Origin: Flavobacteriaceae bacterium EG-1
GTDB lineage: Bacteria; Bacteroidota; Bacteroidia; Flavobacteriales; Flavobacteriaceae
DNA: 64,000 nucleotides
Assembly: GCF_009649685.1 (NCBI RefSeq)
Contig: NZ_WJPK01000002.1
Span: 350,202 to 414,201, forward strand
Direction of reading: 5' to 3'
Shown here: positions 43,387-52,411 of the stretch, one piece after another
How positions within the stretch are numbered: the stretch's first letter is position 1
How the letters are laid out: every line of letters starts with the position of its first letter
Program-made: the position numbers and the translations under genes
Notes under the pieces: model-generated
The model's database searches: none
What the model was told of the DNA's origin: nothing
The model's input: only the letters and a program-made list of their open reading frames with translations

Positions 43387-44685
43387 ATGTACACATATAA
43401 AATCAAACAAATCATGGGGAATATATTCTTGGTTTTTCTTTTATTTTTTACAACATATTTTTACGCACAAGAAAATACAGTTCTTGTTGAAGGCAAAGCA
43501 ACAGAAGCCAACATTTCGCAAGAACGAGTTAACCGTATCGATGCCATGCTACAAGCCGCAGTTGCAAATAATGAAGTGCCAGGTGTGGTTGCTTTAATTG
43601 CCCGAAATGGTAAAATAGTGTATCATAAGGCATACGGTACAGCAAATGAAAAAGGTGATAAGCTGGAAAAAAATACTATTTTCAGAATTGCATCTCAGAC
43701 AAAAGCGATTACTTCAACTGCGGTAATGATGTTGTGGGAAGAAGGTAAATTTAAACTAGACGACCCAATTTCAAAATATATTCCTGAATTTGGTGAAGCT
43801 CAAATATTAGACACCTACAATGACGCTGATGGCTCATACACAACCAAACCAGCCAAAAATCAAATTTCCATTAGACATTTACTTACGCACACCTCTGGAA
43901 TAGGTTATGGTGTAATCGACGGCGATAGACGTTTTAAAGAAATATTTAAAAAAGCAGGAATTATAGATCTAGCTACGACTGAAAAAATCATCATAGCAGA
44001 AAATGTAAAAAAATTAGCAAAATTACCATTGCATCATGATCCTGGAACCGCATATGTTTATAGTGAAGGACTAGATGTTCTTGGCTATTTTATAGAAGTA
44101 GTTTCTGGGCTCCCATTTGATGAATTTTTACGTACAAGAATCTTTGACCCTTTAGGCATGGATGACACTTGGTTTTATTTACCAAAAGAAAAACACAATA
44201 GACTGGTAAACATTCAATACAAAAAAGATGGAAAGTGGAAAAATTATCCTGTCACCTTCTACGACCCCGACTACCCAAAAAAGGGAGCTAAAAGCTTTTT
44301 CTCAGGTGGTGCTGGACTTTCAAGTACCGCTAAAGATTATGCAATCTTTTTGCAGATGTATTTAAATAACGGCGAATATAACGGCACTAGAATTTTAAGC
44401 AGAACAACCATACAAAGTATTATGAGTAATCAATCTGGCGATTTATTTCGTGGAGAAGCCGAAGATTATGGTCTAGCTTTTGGCCTGGTTACCAAACGTG
44501 GTCAGGATTTAGGCGGCCAAGGTAGCGAAGGCACTTTTGATTGGGGTGGTTATTTTAATACCCAATATTTTGCAGACCCAAAAGAAAATATAATAGGAAT
44601 ATTAATGAAACAAATGCGCGATACCCCAGGAGACGAAACGGGTTGGAAATTTCGTCAAATGACATTTACAACAATAAATGATTAA
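43387..44685 (+). CDS. Secreted serine hydrolase (class C beta-lactamase/esterase family)
   Basis: 432 residues with a signal peptide ending about residue 28 ('FFTTYFYAQ'). The fold is beta-lactamase-like: 'FRIASQTKAITS' holds the S-x-x-K motif, 'TAYVYSEGLDVLGYFIEVVSG' the tyrosine, and 'FFSGGAGLSSTAKDYAIFLQM' the family C-terminal element. A second in-frame ATG at 43414 would shorten the signal peptide's N-region; both are possible. Substrate unknown, more likely an esterase or peptidase than a resistance determinant. A paralog is at 17549. Confidence 0.88.
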   Translation: MYTYKIKQIMGNIFLVFLLFFTTYFYAQENTVLVEGKATEANISQERVNRIDAMLQAAVANNEVPGVVALIARNGKIVYHKAYGTANEKGDKLEKNTIFRIASQTKAITSTAVMMLWEEGKFKLDDPISKYIPEFGEAQILDTYNDADGSYTTKPAKNQISIRHLLTHTSGIGYGVIDGDRRFKEIFKKAGIIDLATTEKIIIAENVKKLAKLPLHHDPGTAYVYSEGLDVLGYFIEVVSGLPFDEFLRTRIFDPLGMDDTWFYLPKEKHNRLVNIQYKKDGKWKNYPVTFYDPDYPKKGAKSFFSGGAGLSSTAKDYAIFLQMYLNNGEYNGTRILSRTTIQSIMSNQSGDLFRGEAEDYGLAFGLVTKRGQDLGGQGSEGTFDWGGYFNTQYFADPKENIIGILMKQMRDTPGDETGWKFRQMTFTTIND

Positions 44686-44755
44686 CCCTTTTGTTAACTT
44701 CTTCCTTGTAGTTTCATTAATTTTGAAGAACTATAAATTGGTAAATTCAAACATT

Positions 44756-45355
44756 ATGAAAAACTTAGCAACACTAACCTTGCTTGTATTCTGTACGTTC
44801 ACTACTGTTGGACAAAAATTAAAAGTTGAAGAAGGTGACCTTAAAAACTTAAAAGACATAAATGTCTATACAATGGAATTCGACTACACAGATGTTCAAA
44901 TTCCAAAATTCGATAATGAAGAAGCATTTTTAAAAGATAAAATGGATAAACGTGAAAAGAAAAAGGCAGGAGATGGCGAGCGTTTTAAAAAATCTTGGTT
45001 TGATGATCGTCCAAACCGTTACCACCCAAAATTTATCGAATCATTCAATAAACGTTTCGATGATTCGGTTGTAAAGGCTCAAGAAGACGAAGCAGATTAC
45101 ACAATGTTGGTACATACCACAAAATTATACCCCGGTTACAACGTTGGTATCGTTCGACATAATGCCGAGATTGATGCAACCATTACTATTTACGAAACAA
45201 CTAACCCCTCCAACATACTATTTTCAGGAAGTTATAAAGATGCACAAGGTGCAGGGGCAATGGGTAATGATTATGATTCTGGATATCGAATTTCTGAATG
45301 TTATGCCAAATTGGCTAAGACTTTTGCAAAAGATTTAAAGAAAAAAGCATTGTAA
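44756..45355 (+). CDS. Secreted protein of unknown function (tandem paralog 1)
   Basis: 199 residues from ATG 44756, which gives a clean signal peptide ('NLATLTLLVFCTFTTVGQ'). A frame open to 44678 would overlap the previous gene and has no sensible N-terminus. The mature part starts 'KLKVEEGDLKNLKDINVYTMEFDY' and has 'EAFLKDKMDKREKKKAGDGERFKKSWFDDRPNRYHPKFIESFN'. I do not recognise a named family. The next gene (45486) is a clear paralog, so a duplication happened here. No lipobox or membrane helix in the mature part. Confidence 0.75.
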   Translation: MKNLATLTLLVFCTFTTVGQKLKVEEGDLKNLKDINVYTMEFDYTDVQIPKFDNEEAFLKDKMDKREKKKAGDGERFKKSWFDDRPNRYHPKFIESFNKRFDDSVVKAQEDEADYTMLVHTTKLYPGYNVGIVRHNAEIDATITIYETTNPSNILFSGSYKDAQGAGAMGNDYDSGYRISECYAKLAKTFAKDLKKKAL

Positions 45356-45485
45356 TTTTCGCAGCTAATTTTCTAAAATAAATTTTATAAAATCTCAATT
45401 TCCAAATTACCGGATTTTGGGGTTTTTCTATTTGGGAGTGTTTTAAAAATGAATTAGATTGCAACCCCACTAATTTATAAGCAAA

Positions 45486-46082
45486 ATGACCAAACAACTC
45501 ATTTTTATTGTTGCATTTATAATTTCATTTTCAGCTTACAGCCAAAAATTTGAAACAGAAAAAGGCACTTTAGAAAACCTTGCTAAAATAAATCAGTACA
45601 AAATCATATTTGAATATCCGGAAAACTTAGGAGTACACAAATATGATTCTGAAGAAGACTTTTTAAGAGCACAAGTTGCCAAAAGAGAGCAAAAAAAGCC
45701 TGGCACTGGAGAAGAATATAGAAAACTATGGTTTGAAAATAGGGTTAATAGGTACGAACCTACTTTTATTACGGAATTCAATAACTTTATGTTAGAAGAC
45801 CGCCATGTAACTGTATCTAAACATTACAGCGAGGCAAAACACCTAATGATTGTCAAGGTGCATTTTATTCATCCTGGCGTGGATATCGTGTTATGGCATC
45901 AAAAAGCTGAATTGGAAGTTACTTTTGAAATTTACGATGTTAGCAATTTGGAAAATCCAATCTATGCTACAAAACCTCTACAAATTCATGGCATAGCCGA
46001 TGGTGATGAATTTGAAAAAATAACAACGGCATATGGCGAACTCGGAAGATGGTCTGCGAAGTTCTTTTGTAGAAAAACCTAA
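45486..46082 (+). CDS. Secreted protein of unknown function (tandem paralog 2)
   Basis: 198 residues with a signal peptide ('LIFIVAFIISFSAYSQ', about 1-19). It follows the previous protein along its whole length: 'KFETEKGTLENLAKINQYKIIFEY', 'EEDFLRAQVAKREQKKPGTGEEYRKLWFENRVNRYEPTFITEFN'. The pattern of a charged 'KREKKK/KREQKK' turn before 'W-F-[DE]-x-R-x-N-R-Y' is shared by both. The 130-bp gap from the upstream paralog has no strong terminator, so they may form one operon. Function unknown. Confidence 0.75.
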   Translation: MTKQLIFIVAFIISFSAYSQKFETEKGTLENLAKINQYKIIFEYPENLGVHKYDSEEDFLRAQVAKREQKKPGTGEEYRKLWFENRVNRYEPTFITEFNNFMLEDRHVTVSKHYSEAKHLMIVKVHFIHPGVDIVLWHQKAELEVTFEIYDVSNLENPIYATKPLQIHGIADGDEFEKITTAYGELGRWSAKFFCRKT

Positions 46083-46086
46083 TTCT

Positions 46087-47325
46087 TTAGCTTTTATTCT
46101 CTTTTTCTAAATCTGTTATATGCGCCACGGTTTTAACCAATCGCGCATGATTCTTTACAAATGGATTGCTCTTATCCCAAACATAGCCAGCTAAAACAGC
46201 ACAAATTTGACTTTTTATTATTGGATTTTCAGATTCGCTAAAAAATATTTTTTGCAGATTACCTGTATACCATTCTTTTACATAAGTGCCAAAAACATTT
46301 ACACCTTCCAAAATATATGCAGTATAATCTACTTCCCAATCAACAAATTCCCCTCTTAATTCTTTAGCTATTAACTTTGCTCCTAAATGAGCAGATTCCG
46401 TTGCAAAAGTTACTCCTGATGAAAAAACAGGGTCTAAAAATTCAGCACTATTTCCGGTTAACACATAACCCTTACCGTATAGTTGTTTCACCGATTTAGC
46501 TACATTCTTAATCATTCTTGGCTCAAATTCGTATGGCAAACCATCAAAACGATCCACGTAATAATTTGATAGCTTCATCATTTCTCGAAGCTTTTCTTCA
46601 TTAGAACCTTCAAAAGAGTCTAAATATTCGGTTGGTCCTACATAGCCAATGCTAGTTATTCCGTTTGAAAATGGAATGACCCATAACCAAGTAGACTGGC
46701 TTACAATATCAAAAGTTATTCGATGGCCATCCCAACCTTCTGGTCTATTAACGTCTTTTACATGAGTGAAAATTGAAGAATGCTTACCTATATCAGAGGG
46801 CTTGTCTAAATCTAACAATCTAGGCAGAACCCTACCAAATCCACTTGAATCTATAATATATTTCGCTGTAATTATGCTCTCCTCTCCTTCAATATCTTTA
46901 ATTGTAGTATGTGAGACATCATCAATAAATTCAACGTCTACAACTTCTTTTTCAAAATCAATATCAACACCTCTATTTTGTAATTCGTCCGTTAATGCCT
47001 TATCAAATTCCGCTCGTGGTACTTGATAGGTCCAATTCCAACCTTTGGTGTGTTTTTTACTAAAATCAAATTCACAAACAATTGGGCCTTGCATAAAACG
47101 AGCACCCTTTTTAATTTCAAAATTCTTCTCCTTAATACAATCCAACAACCCTACTGCTTCAAAATGATCCATACAACGTGGAATTAAACTTTCCCCGATT
47201 ACAAATCTTGGAAACTTATTTTTTTCCACTACTTTTATTGAAAATCCCTCATTATGTAAGTAGGCCGCCGCAACAACACCAGAAGGGCCTGCACCAATAA
47301 TTAAAACGTCGATGTTTTCTGACAT
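46087..47325 (-). CDS. FAD-dependent oxidoreductase, flavin halogenase-like
   Basis: 412 residues. An N-terminal FAD-binding motif 'LIIGAGPSGVVAAAYL' (8-23), 'FPRFVIGESLIPR' (38-50) and 'IDSSGFGRVLPR' resemble flavin-dependent halogenases and geranylgeranyl-reductase-like enzymes. The motif 'WLWVIP' (213-218) fits the W-x-W-x-I-P signature of flavin halogenases. Many flexirubins carry ring chlorine or hydroxyl groups, so this gene, divergent from the pigment operon with a shared 115-bp promoter region, is a good candidate for decorating the aryl head group. A hydroxylase or reductase role cannot be excluded without experiment. Confidence 0.78.
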   Translation of the reverse strand: MSENIDVLIIGAGPSGVVAAAYLHNEGFSIKVVEKNKFPRFVIGESLIPRCMDHFEAVGLLDCIKEKNFEIKKGARFMQGPIVCEFDFSKKHTKGWNWTYQVPRAEFDKALTDELQNRGVDIDFEKEVVDVEFIDDVSHTTIKDIEGEESIITAKYIIDSSGFGRVLPRLLDLDKPSDIGKHSSIFTHVKDVNRPEGWDGHRITFDIVSQSTWLWVIPFSNGITSIGYVGPTEYLDSFEGSNEEKLREMMKLSNYYVDRFDGLPYEFEPRMIKNVAKSVKQLYGKGYVLTGNSAEFLDPVFSSGVTFATESAHLGAKLIAKELRGEFVDWEVDYTAYILEGVNVFGTYVKEWYTGNLQKIFFSESENPIIKSQICAVLAGYVWDKSNPFVKNHARLVKTVAHITDLEKENKS

Positions 47326-47367
47326 ATTATATTTAGAGTATTAGCTTCTTCAATCCGTCAAAAATCT

Positions 47368-47375
47368 TAAATTTG
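47368..47375 (+). promoter_or_regulatory. Putative -7 box of the flexirubin operon
   Basis: TAAATTTG matches TAnnTTTG and lies 65 bp before the ammonia-lyase ATG at 47441, in the 115-bp intergenic region shared with the divergent flavin oxidoreductase. No clear TTTG at -33 is visible. Confidence 0.4.
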
Positions 47376-47440
47376 CCGACTGATTTGCTATATTTTTTCA
47401 TGACTAAGGTATTGCATATACCGGATAGAATCAACCATAG

Positions 47441-48973
47441 ATGCCAAAAATTAAAGGAAAGTTAGAAATTACAGATTTTTACAGTATTATTTTTGAAGAG
47501 GAAGAAATTTCCGTTGATGACAAAGTAATACAAACAGTTCAAGATAGTTTTGATTTCTTGAAAGAATTTTCAAAAAACAAAATTATTTACGGTGTCAACA
47601 CTGGTTTCGGCCCAATGGCACAATACAAAATAAAAGATTCGCAAACAATTCAATTGCAATATAATCTTATTCGTAGCCATGCGTCAGGGACCGGAAATCC
47701 TATCCCTCCGAAATATGTAAAAGCTGCAATGTTAGCTCGACTGAACACTCTCAGTCTAGGCAACTCAGGTGTTCACCCTTCAGTAATTGAAGTAATGACA
47801 TCGCTTATTAACAAAAACATCACACCTCTTATTTATGAACACGGTGGTGTTGGTGCAAGTGGAGATTTAGTACAATTAGCTCATCTAGCTCTTGTTCTTA
47901 TTGGTGAAGGTGAAGTTTTTTACAAAGATGATAGAAGACCTACAAAAGAAGTTTTTGAACTAGAAGGCATCACTCCAATAGAAGTAAAATTACGCGAAGG
48001 ATTGGGTCTAATAAATGGAACTTCAGTAATGACAGGGGTAGGAATTGTAAATGCAATTTATACACGTAGATTACTAGAATGGGTTATTAGTTGCTCTTCA
48101 GCAATTAACGAAATTGTTCAGGCATACGACGACCATCTTTCATCTGACTTAAATGAAACTAAAAGACATTACGGACAACGAGAAATAGCACGCTCAATGC
48201 GAAGTCATTTAAAAGACAGTTCACTAACTAGAAAACGTGAACATCATTTATACACTGACACTAACGGGAATGTTTCTGTTTTTGAAGAAAAAGTTCAAGA
48301 ATATTATTCGCTACGTTGCGTTCCTCAAATCTTAGGTCCTGTATTAGATACGCTTAATTCAGTTGAAGAAGTTTTGATAGAAGAAGTGAATTCTGCTAAT
48401 GACAATCCTATTGTTAACGTCGAAAAGAAAAACGTATATCACGGCGGTAATTTTCATGGTGATTATATTTCATTGGAAATGGATAAGCTTAAAATTGTGG
48501 TTGCCAAGATGAGCATGTTAGCAGAAAGACAGCTCAACTATTTGTTAAATTCAAAATTAAATGACATACTACCTCCATTTGTAAATCTTGGAACACTAGG
48601 TTTAAACTTTGGAATGCAAGGCGTACAATTCACTGCTACCTCAACTACTGCAGAAAATCAAATGCTATCAAATCCAATGTATGTACATAGCATTCCAAAC
48701 AATAATGACAATCAAGATATTGTTAGCATGGGTACAAATGCCGCGTTAATAACCAAAAAAGTAATTGAAAACGCTTTTGAAGTTGTCGCTATTGAAATGA
48801 TAACAGTTGTGCAAGCAATAGAATATTTACAAGTACAAGATGTGGTTTCTACTAAGACTAAGAATATGTACGATGCTGTTCGAAAAATTGTACCTGCCTT
48901 TAAAGAGGACACAATTATGTACCCTTATGTTAACTTAGTGAAAGATTACATCATTAATCATAAGAACAATTAA
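47441..48973 (+). CDS. Tyrosine ammonia-lyase (MIO-type aromatic amino acid lyase)
   Basis: 510 residues of the histidine/phenylalanine/tyrosine ammonia-lyase family. The MIO cofactor precursor Ala139-Ser140-Gly141 is in 'GGVGASGDLVQL', the catalytic Tyr50 in 'IIYGVNTGFGPMAQ', and 'NLIRSHASGTG' has His80 at the selectivity position that marks tyrosine lyases. It resembles the flavobacterial enzyme known from flexirubin producers. It deaminates tyrosine to p-coumarate, the aryl starter of the polyene chain. It begins the operon of about 20 genes and is followed after 11 bp by the WG-repeat gene. Confidence 0.93.
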   Translation: MPKIKGKLEITDFYSIIFEEEEISVDDKVIQTVQDSFDFLKEFSKNKIIYGVNTGFGPMAQYKIKDSQTIQLQYNLIRSHASGTGNPIPPKYVKAAMLARLNTLSLGNSGVHPSVIEVMTSLINKNITPLIYEHGGVGASGDLVQLAHLALVLIGEGEVFYKDDRRPTKEVFELEGITPIEVKLREGLGLINGTSVMTGVGIVNAIYTRRLLEWVISCSSAINEIVQAYDDHLSSDLNETKRHYGQREIARSMRSHLKDSSLTRKREHHLYTDTNGNVSVFEEKVQEYYSLRCVPQILGPVLDTLNSVEEVLIEEVNSANDNPIVNVEKKNVYHGGNFHGDYISLEMDKLKIVVAKMSMLAERQLNYLLNSKLNDILPPFVNLGTLGLNFGMQGVQFTATSTTAENQMLSNPMYVHSIPNNNDNQDIVSMGTNAALITKKVIENAFEVVAIEMITVVQAIEYLQVQDVVSTKTKNMYDAVRKIVPAFKEDTIMYPYVNLVKDYIINHKNN

Positions 48974-48984
48974 AAAATAATATT

Positions 48985-50112
48985 ATGAAAACTAAATTTA
49001 TTTCGATTCTATGTTTATTGATAGGATTTAGCATTTCTAACGCACAAGAAATTTCATTAGTCTTTAATGACGGAAAAGTTGGATACATTGACACCTCTGG
49101 CAATTCTGTTTTACAAACTGAATTTAAAAAAGCCGGTAGTTTTTCAAATGGATTAGCTGCTGCCTTAGAAGGTAAAAAATGGGGGTTTATTGATTTAACT
49201 GGAAAGTGGGTTATTCAACCTGAATACGATAGAGTAAAGGCATTTAATTCAGGTTTGGCATTAGTACAAAAAGAAGATAACTGGCATTACATCAACACTA
49301 ATGGTGAAGTTTTAAATGTAGAAACATCAGAAAAATATTTCGATTTTAACGATGGTGTTGCAATTTTTAAAAAAGGAGAGCAAGTAGGATTAATAGGAAC
49401 TGATGGTAAGTTGATTGTAGAACCAAAGTTTGCCTCAATTAAAAAATTCTGGTACGGTCACGCAAAATTCAAAAAAGGAGAACTTTGGGGGCTTATCGAC
49501 ACTAAAGGAAAAATTGTAGTACCTGCGGAATATGATGCCATTGGAACTTTTAGTGAAAATGGAATTTGGGCTAAAAAAGGAACCGATATTGGCGTTTTAG
49601 TCAATGGTAAATTCACTGTAATTCCTGGAGCAATTAAAATTTGGGATTTCAATTCAGAATCAAAATTAACATACGCCAAAAAGGGTGAAAAAATAGGATT
49701 TGTTAATAGCAAAGGAGAATGGGTTATAGAGCCTAATTTTGATAAGGTAAGAGCATTCTCAAACGGATTAGCCCCTGCAATGCAAAATAAAAAATGGGGT
49801 TATATAAATGAAAAAGGTGACGTTGTAATTGACTATCAATACAAAGATGCAGAAACCTTTTCGGCAGACGGTCTGGCACCCGTAAAAGAAAAATTATGGG
49901 GCTTTATTGATAAATCTGGAAAATTAGTTATACCAATGGAGTATGATATTTCTGCAGGGTTTTCTTTTCTTCAAAAAAATGCCTTAAAAGGATTTAATAA
50001 TGGTATCGCTAGGGTGAAAACAAAAAAAGGTTGGGGCTTTATAAACACTAAGGGCGAATTGCTTGGTGGCAAATGGTACAAAAACGCTGAAAATTTCGCA
50101 CCAGCCAAATAG
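48985..50112 (+). CDS. WG-repeat secreted protein in the flexirubin operon
   Basis: 375 residues with a signal peptide (about 1-20, 'LLIGFSISNAQ') and about nine WG repeats of the form 'K-x-G-F-I-D-x-x-G-K-x-V-I-x-P-x-[YF]-D' (the 'GK[KEL]WG' and 'WGFI' phrases recur). WG repeats form beta-rich, possibly propeller-like, surface domains with no known enzymatic activity. Its place inside a pigment operon is notable; it may be a structural or envelope protein for the pigment, which is inference. Twelve bp separate it from the reductase gene. Confidence 0.85.
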   Translation: MKTKFISILCLLIGFSISNAQEISLVFNDGKVGYIDTSGNSVLQTEFKKAGSFSNGLAAALEGKKWGFIDLTGKWVIQPEYDRVKAFNSGLALVQKEDNWHYINTNGEVLNVETSEKYFDFNDGVAIFKKGEQVGLIGTDGKLIVEPKFASIKKFWYGHAKFKKGELWGLIDTKGKIVVPAEYDAIGTFSENGIWAKKGTDIGVLVNGKFTVIPGAIKIWDFNSESKLTYAKKGEKIGFVNSKGEWVIEPNFDKVRAFSNGLAPAMQNKKWGYINEKGDVVIDYQYKDAETFSADGLAPVKEKLWGFIDKSGKLVIPMEYDISAGFSFLQKNALKGFNNGIARVKTKKGWGFINTKGELLGGKWYKNAENFAPAK

Positions 50113-50123
50113 CCTTTTTATGT

Positions 50124-50879
50124 ATGAAAGATAAGAAAACTGAAAAACAAAAATACGCCTTAATCACAGGTGGTTCACGAGGTATTGGTCGTGCTGTTTG
50201 CATTCAATTAGCCAAAGATTTAGATTATAAACTATTAATAAACTATAATAGTAATAAGGCTGCTGCTGAGGAAACTTTAAAGCTTGTAGAAGAAGCAGGT
50301 GGTTCTGGTGAATTAATGCAATTTAACGTAGTGGATTCAAAAGCCGTAAATACCACTATTGAATCTTGGCTAGAAGACAATAATAATGCCATTATTGAAG
50401 TACTTGTAAATAATGCTGGCATTACAAAAGATGGTCTTTTTATGTGGATGCCTAAAGAAGATTGGACCCAAGTTATAGATACCAGTCTCAATGGTTTTTA
50501 CAACGTAACCAATGCAATAATTCAAAAATTACTGGTTAACAAATATGGTCGTATTATTAATATGGTTTCTGTTTCAGGTCTCAAAGGTACTCCAGGACAG
50601 ACCAATTATTCGGCTGCTAAAGGTGCAGTTATCGGTGCCACTAAAGCACTTGCACAAGAAGTAGCCAAAAGAAACGTTACTGTAAATGCAGTAGCACCAG
50701 GCTTCATTAAAAGTGATATGACAGCAGAACTTGACGAGAAAGAACTAAAAAAAATGATTCCAGCAAATAGATTTGGAAATCCAGAAGAAGTAGCTCATAC
50801 AGTATCTTTTCTAGCATCCAATAAATCTAGTTATATTACTGGTGAAGTAATAAACATAAATGGCGGCATTTATTCTTAA
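50124..50879 (+). CDS. 3-oxoacyl-ACP reductase (FabG-like) of the aryl-polyene pathway
   Basis: 251 residues of the short-chain dehydrogenase family. 'ALITGGSRGIGRAV' (about 12-25) is the NADPH-binding TGxxxGIG motif, 'VNNAGITKDG' follows, the catalytic Ser is in 'INMVSVSGLKG', and Tyr-x-x-x-Lys is 'YSAAKGA'. It ends 'GEVININGGIYS' like FabG. It reduces the 3-oxoacyl-ACP after each elongation during assembly of the polyene. Cytosolic. A short gap separates it from the ketosynthase. Confidence 0.93.
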   Translation: MKDKKTEKQKYALITGGSRGIGRAVCIQLAKDLDYKLLINYNSNKAAAEETLKLVEEAGGSGELMQFNVVDSKAVNTTIESWLEDNNNAIIEVLVNNAGITKDGLFMWMPKEDWTQVIDTSLNGFYNVTNAIIQKLLVNKYGRIINMVSVSGLKGTPGQTNYSAAKGAVIGATKALAQEVAKRNVTVNAVAPGFIKSDMTAELDEKELKKMIPANRFGNPEEVAHTVSFLASNKSSYITGEVININGGIYS

Positions 50880-50925
50880 TTTCTTTTCTTTAATTTAGTT
50901 TCGGTTCTACAATCTTTAAAAAATA

Positions 50926-52143
50926 ATGAAGCGAGTTGTTATAACAGGCATGGGCATTTATTCTTGCATCGGTCAAAATCTCGATGAAGTAAAAGATTCT
51001 TTATACGCCGGAAAATCAGGTATTGTTTTTGATCAGGAGAGAGCTAACTTCGGTTATAGGTCACCATTAACTGGAATGGTACCAGAACCAAATTTAAAGT
51101 CACTGCTTTCTAGACGACAAAGAATTAGCATGGGGCAAGAAGCACAATATGCCTTTATGGCTACCCATGAAGCTTTACAAAACGCCCAAATTGACCAAGA
51201 ATATTTAGATGCAAACGAGGTAGGCATACTTTACGGAAATGATAGCACCGCTAAATCAACAGTGGAAGCTATTGACATTATCAAAGAGAAAGGCGATACC
51301 ACCTTAGTTGGTTCCGGCTCAATATTCAAAGGCATGAATTCTACAGTGACCATGAACCTTGCCACTATTTTCAAATTAAAAGGAGTCAATTTTACAATAA
51401 GTGCTGCATGTGCCAGTGGGTCTCATGCCATAGGTATGGCATATCATTTAATAAAAGGTGGCATGCAAGATTGTATAATTGCTGGTGGCGCCCAAGAAAT
51501 AAATCATTTTGCAATGGCTAGCTTTGATGGTTTAGGAGTCTTTGCTATCAATACAGACCACCCTGAGAAAGCTTCAAGGCCTTTTGATAGGGATAGAAAT
51601 GGATTAATACCAAGTGGTGGAGGTGCTACTGTAATTTTAGAAAGTTACGAATCGGCCATTAAAAGAGGTGCGCCAATATTAGGCGAAATTGTAGGATATG
51701 GTTTTTCTTCAAATGGCGAACATATATCAACACCCAATGTAGAAGGCCCTTCTAAAGCGATGAAAAAGGCTTTATTAGATGCAAACTTAGACGCCTCAAA
51801 AATTGATTATGTTAATGCACACGCTACATCTACCCCGGTTGGCGATGCAAATGAAGCTAAAGCAATTTTTGAAGTGTTTGGAAAAAGTAATCCTCCCGTT
51901 AGTTCAACAAAGTCAATGACTGGTCATGAATGTTGGATGGCTGGTGCTAGTGAAGTGATATATTCTATGTTAATGATGCAACATTCATTTGTTGCTCCAA
52001 ATATCAATCTAGAAAATCTTGATGAAGATTCAGCTAAATTAAACCTTGTTCGTGAAACGGTAGAAAAAAAAATTGATGTATTTTTGTCCAATTCGTTTGG
52101 GTTTGGAGGGACAAACTCAGCACTTATCATAAAAAAATGCTAG
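50926..52143 (+). CDS. Beta-ketoacyl-ACP synthase (KAS I/II-type)
   Basis: 405 residues with the thiolase-fold condensing enzyme. The active-site Cys162 is in 'SAACASGSHAIG', and the two catalytic histidines are in 'VNAHATSTPVGD' (about 304) and 'SMTGHECWMAGASE' (about 338). The C-terminal 'NSFGFGGTNSALII' is typical. It would elongate the coumaroyl starter with malonyl units to build the polyene. The acyl carrier gene follows after 6 bp. Confidence 0.93.
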   Translation: MKRVVITGMGIYSCIGQNLDEVKDSLYAGKSGIVFDQERANFGYRSPLTGMVPEPNLKSLLSRRQRISMGQEAQYAFMATHEALQNAQIDQEYLDANEVGILYGNDSTAKSTVEAIDIIKEKGDTTLVGSGSIFKGMNSTVTMNLATIFKLKGVNFTISAACASGSHAIGMAYHLIKGGMQDCIIAGGAQEINHFAMASFDGLGVFAINTDHPEKASRPFDRDRNGLIPSGGGATVILESYESAIKRGAPILGEIVGYGFSSNGEHISTPNVEGPSKAMKKALLDANLDASKIDYVNAHATSTPVGDANEAKAIFEVFGKSNPPVSSTKSMTGHECWMAGASEVIYSMLMMQHSFVAPNINLENLDEDSAKLNLVRETVEKKIDVFLSNSFGFGGTNSALIIKKC

Positions 52144-52149
52144 CCAAAA

Positions 52150-52392
52150 ATGACCAAAGAAGTTATTGTTGAAAAAATAAACAACTTTCTTGTAGACGAA
52201 TTTGAAGTTGACGAAGAAGAAATGGCACCTGAGGCAGATCTAAAAGACACCTTAGAATTAGACAGTTTGGACTTTGTTGACTTAGTTGTTGCAGTAGAAA
52301 GTAATTTTGGAGTAAAACTAGTTGGTGAAGATTTCGTCACGGTTAAAACACTTCAAGACTTCTATGACTTGATAGAACGCAAACTTGCTTAA
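52150..52392 (+). CDS. Acyl carrier protein
   Basis: 80 residues, acidic, with the 4'-phosphopantetheine site Ser39 in 'LELDSLDFVDLV'. Four-helix ACP pattern. Encoded between the ketosynthase and the acyltransferase, so it likely carries the growing polyene chain. A second ACP is at 62980; their divergent sequences suggest separate roles (for example polyene versus resorcinol synthesis). Confidence 0.93.
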   Translation: MTKEVIVEKINNFLVDEFEVDEEEMAPEADLKDTLELDSLDFVDLVVAVESNFGVKLVGEDFVTVKTLQDFYDLIERKLA

Positions 52393-52411
52393 TTACCAAT
52401 ACTTTGTGTAA

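Noticed and set aside
44678-44755. Upstream extension of the secreted paralog to 44678
   Set aside because: It overlaps the end of the previous gene and lacks similarity to the second paralog, while ATG 44756 yields a clean signal peptide and equal length.
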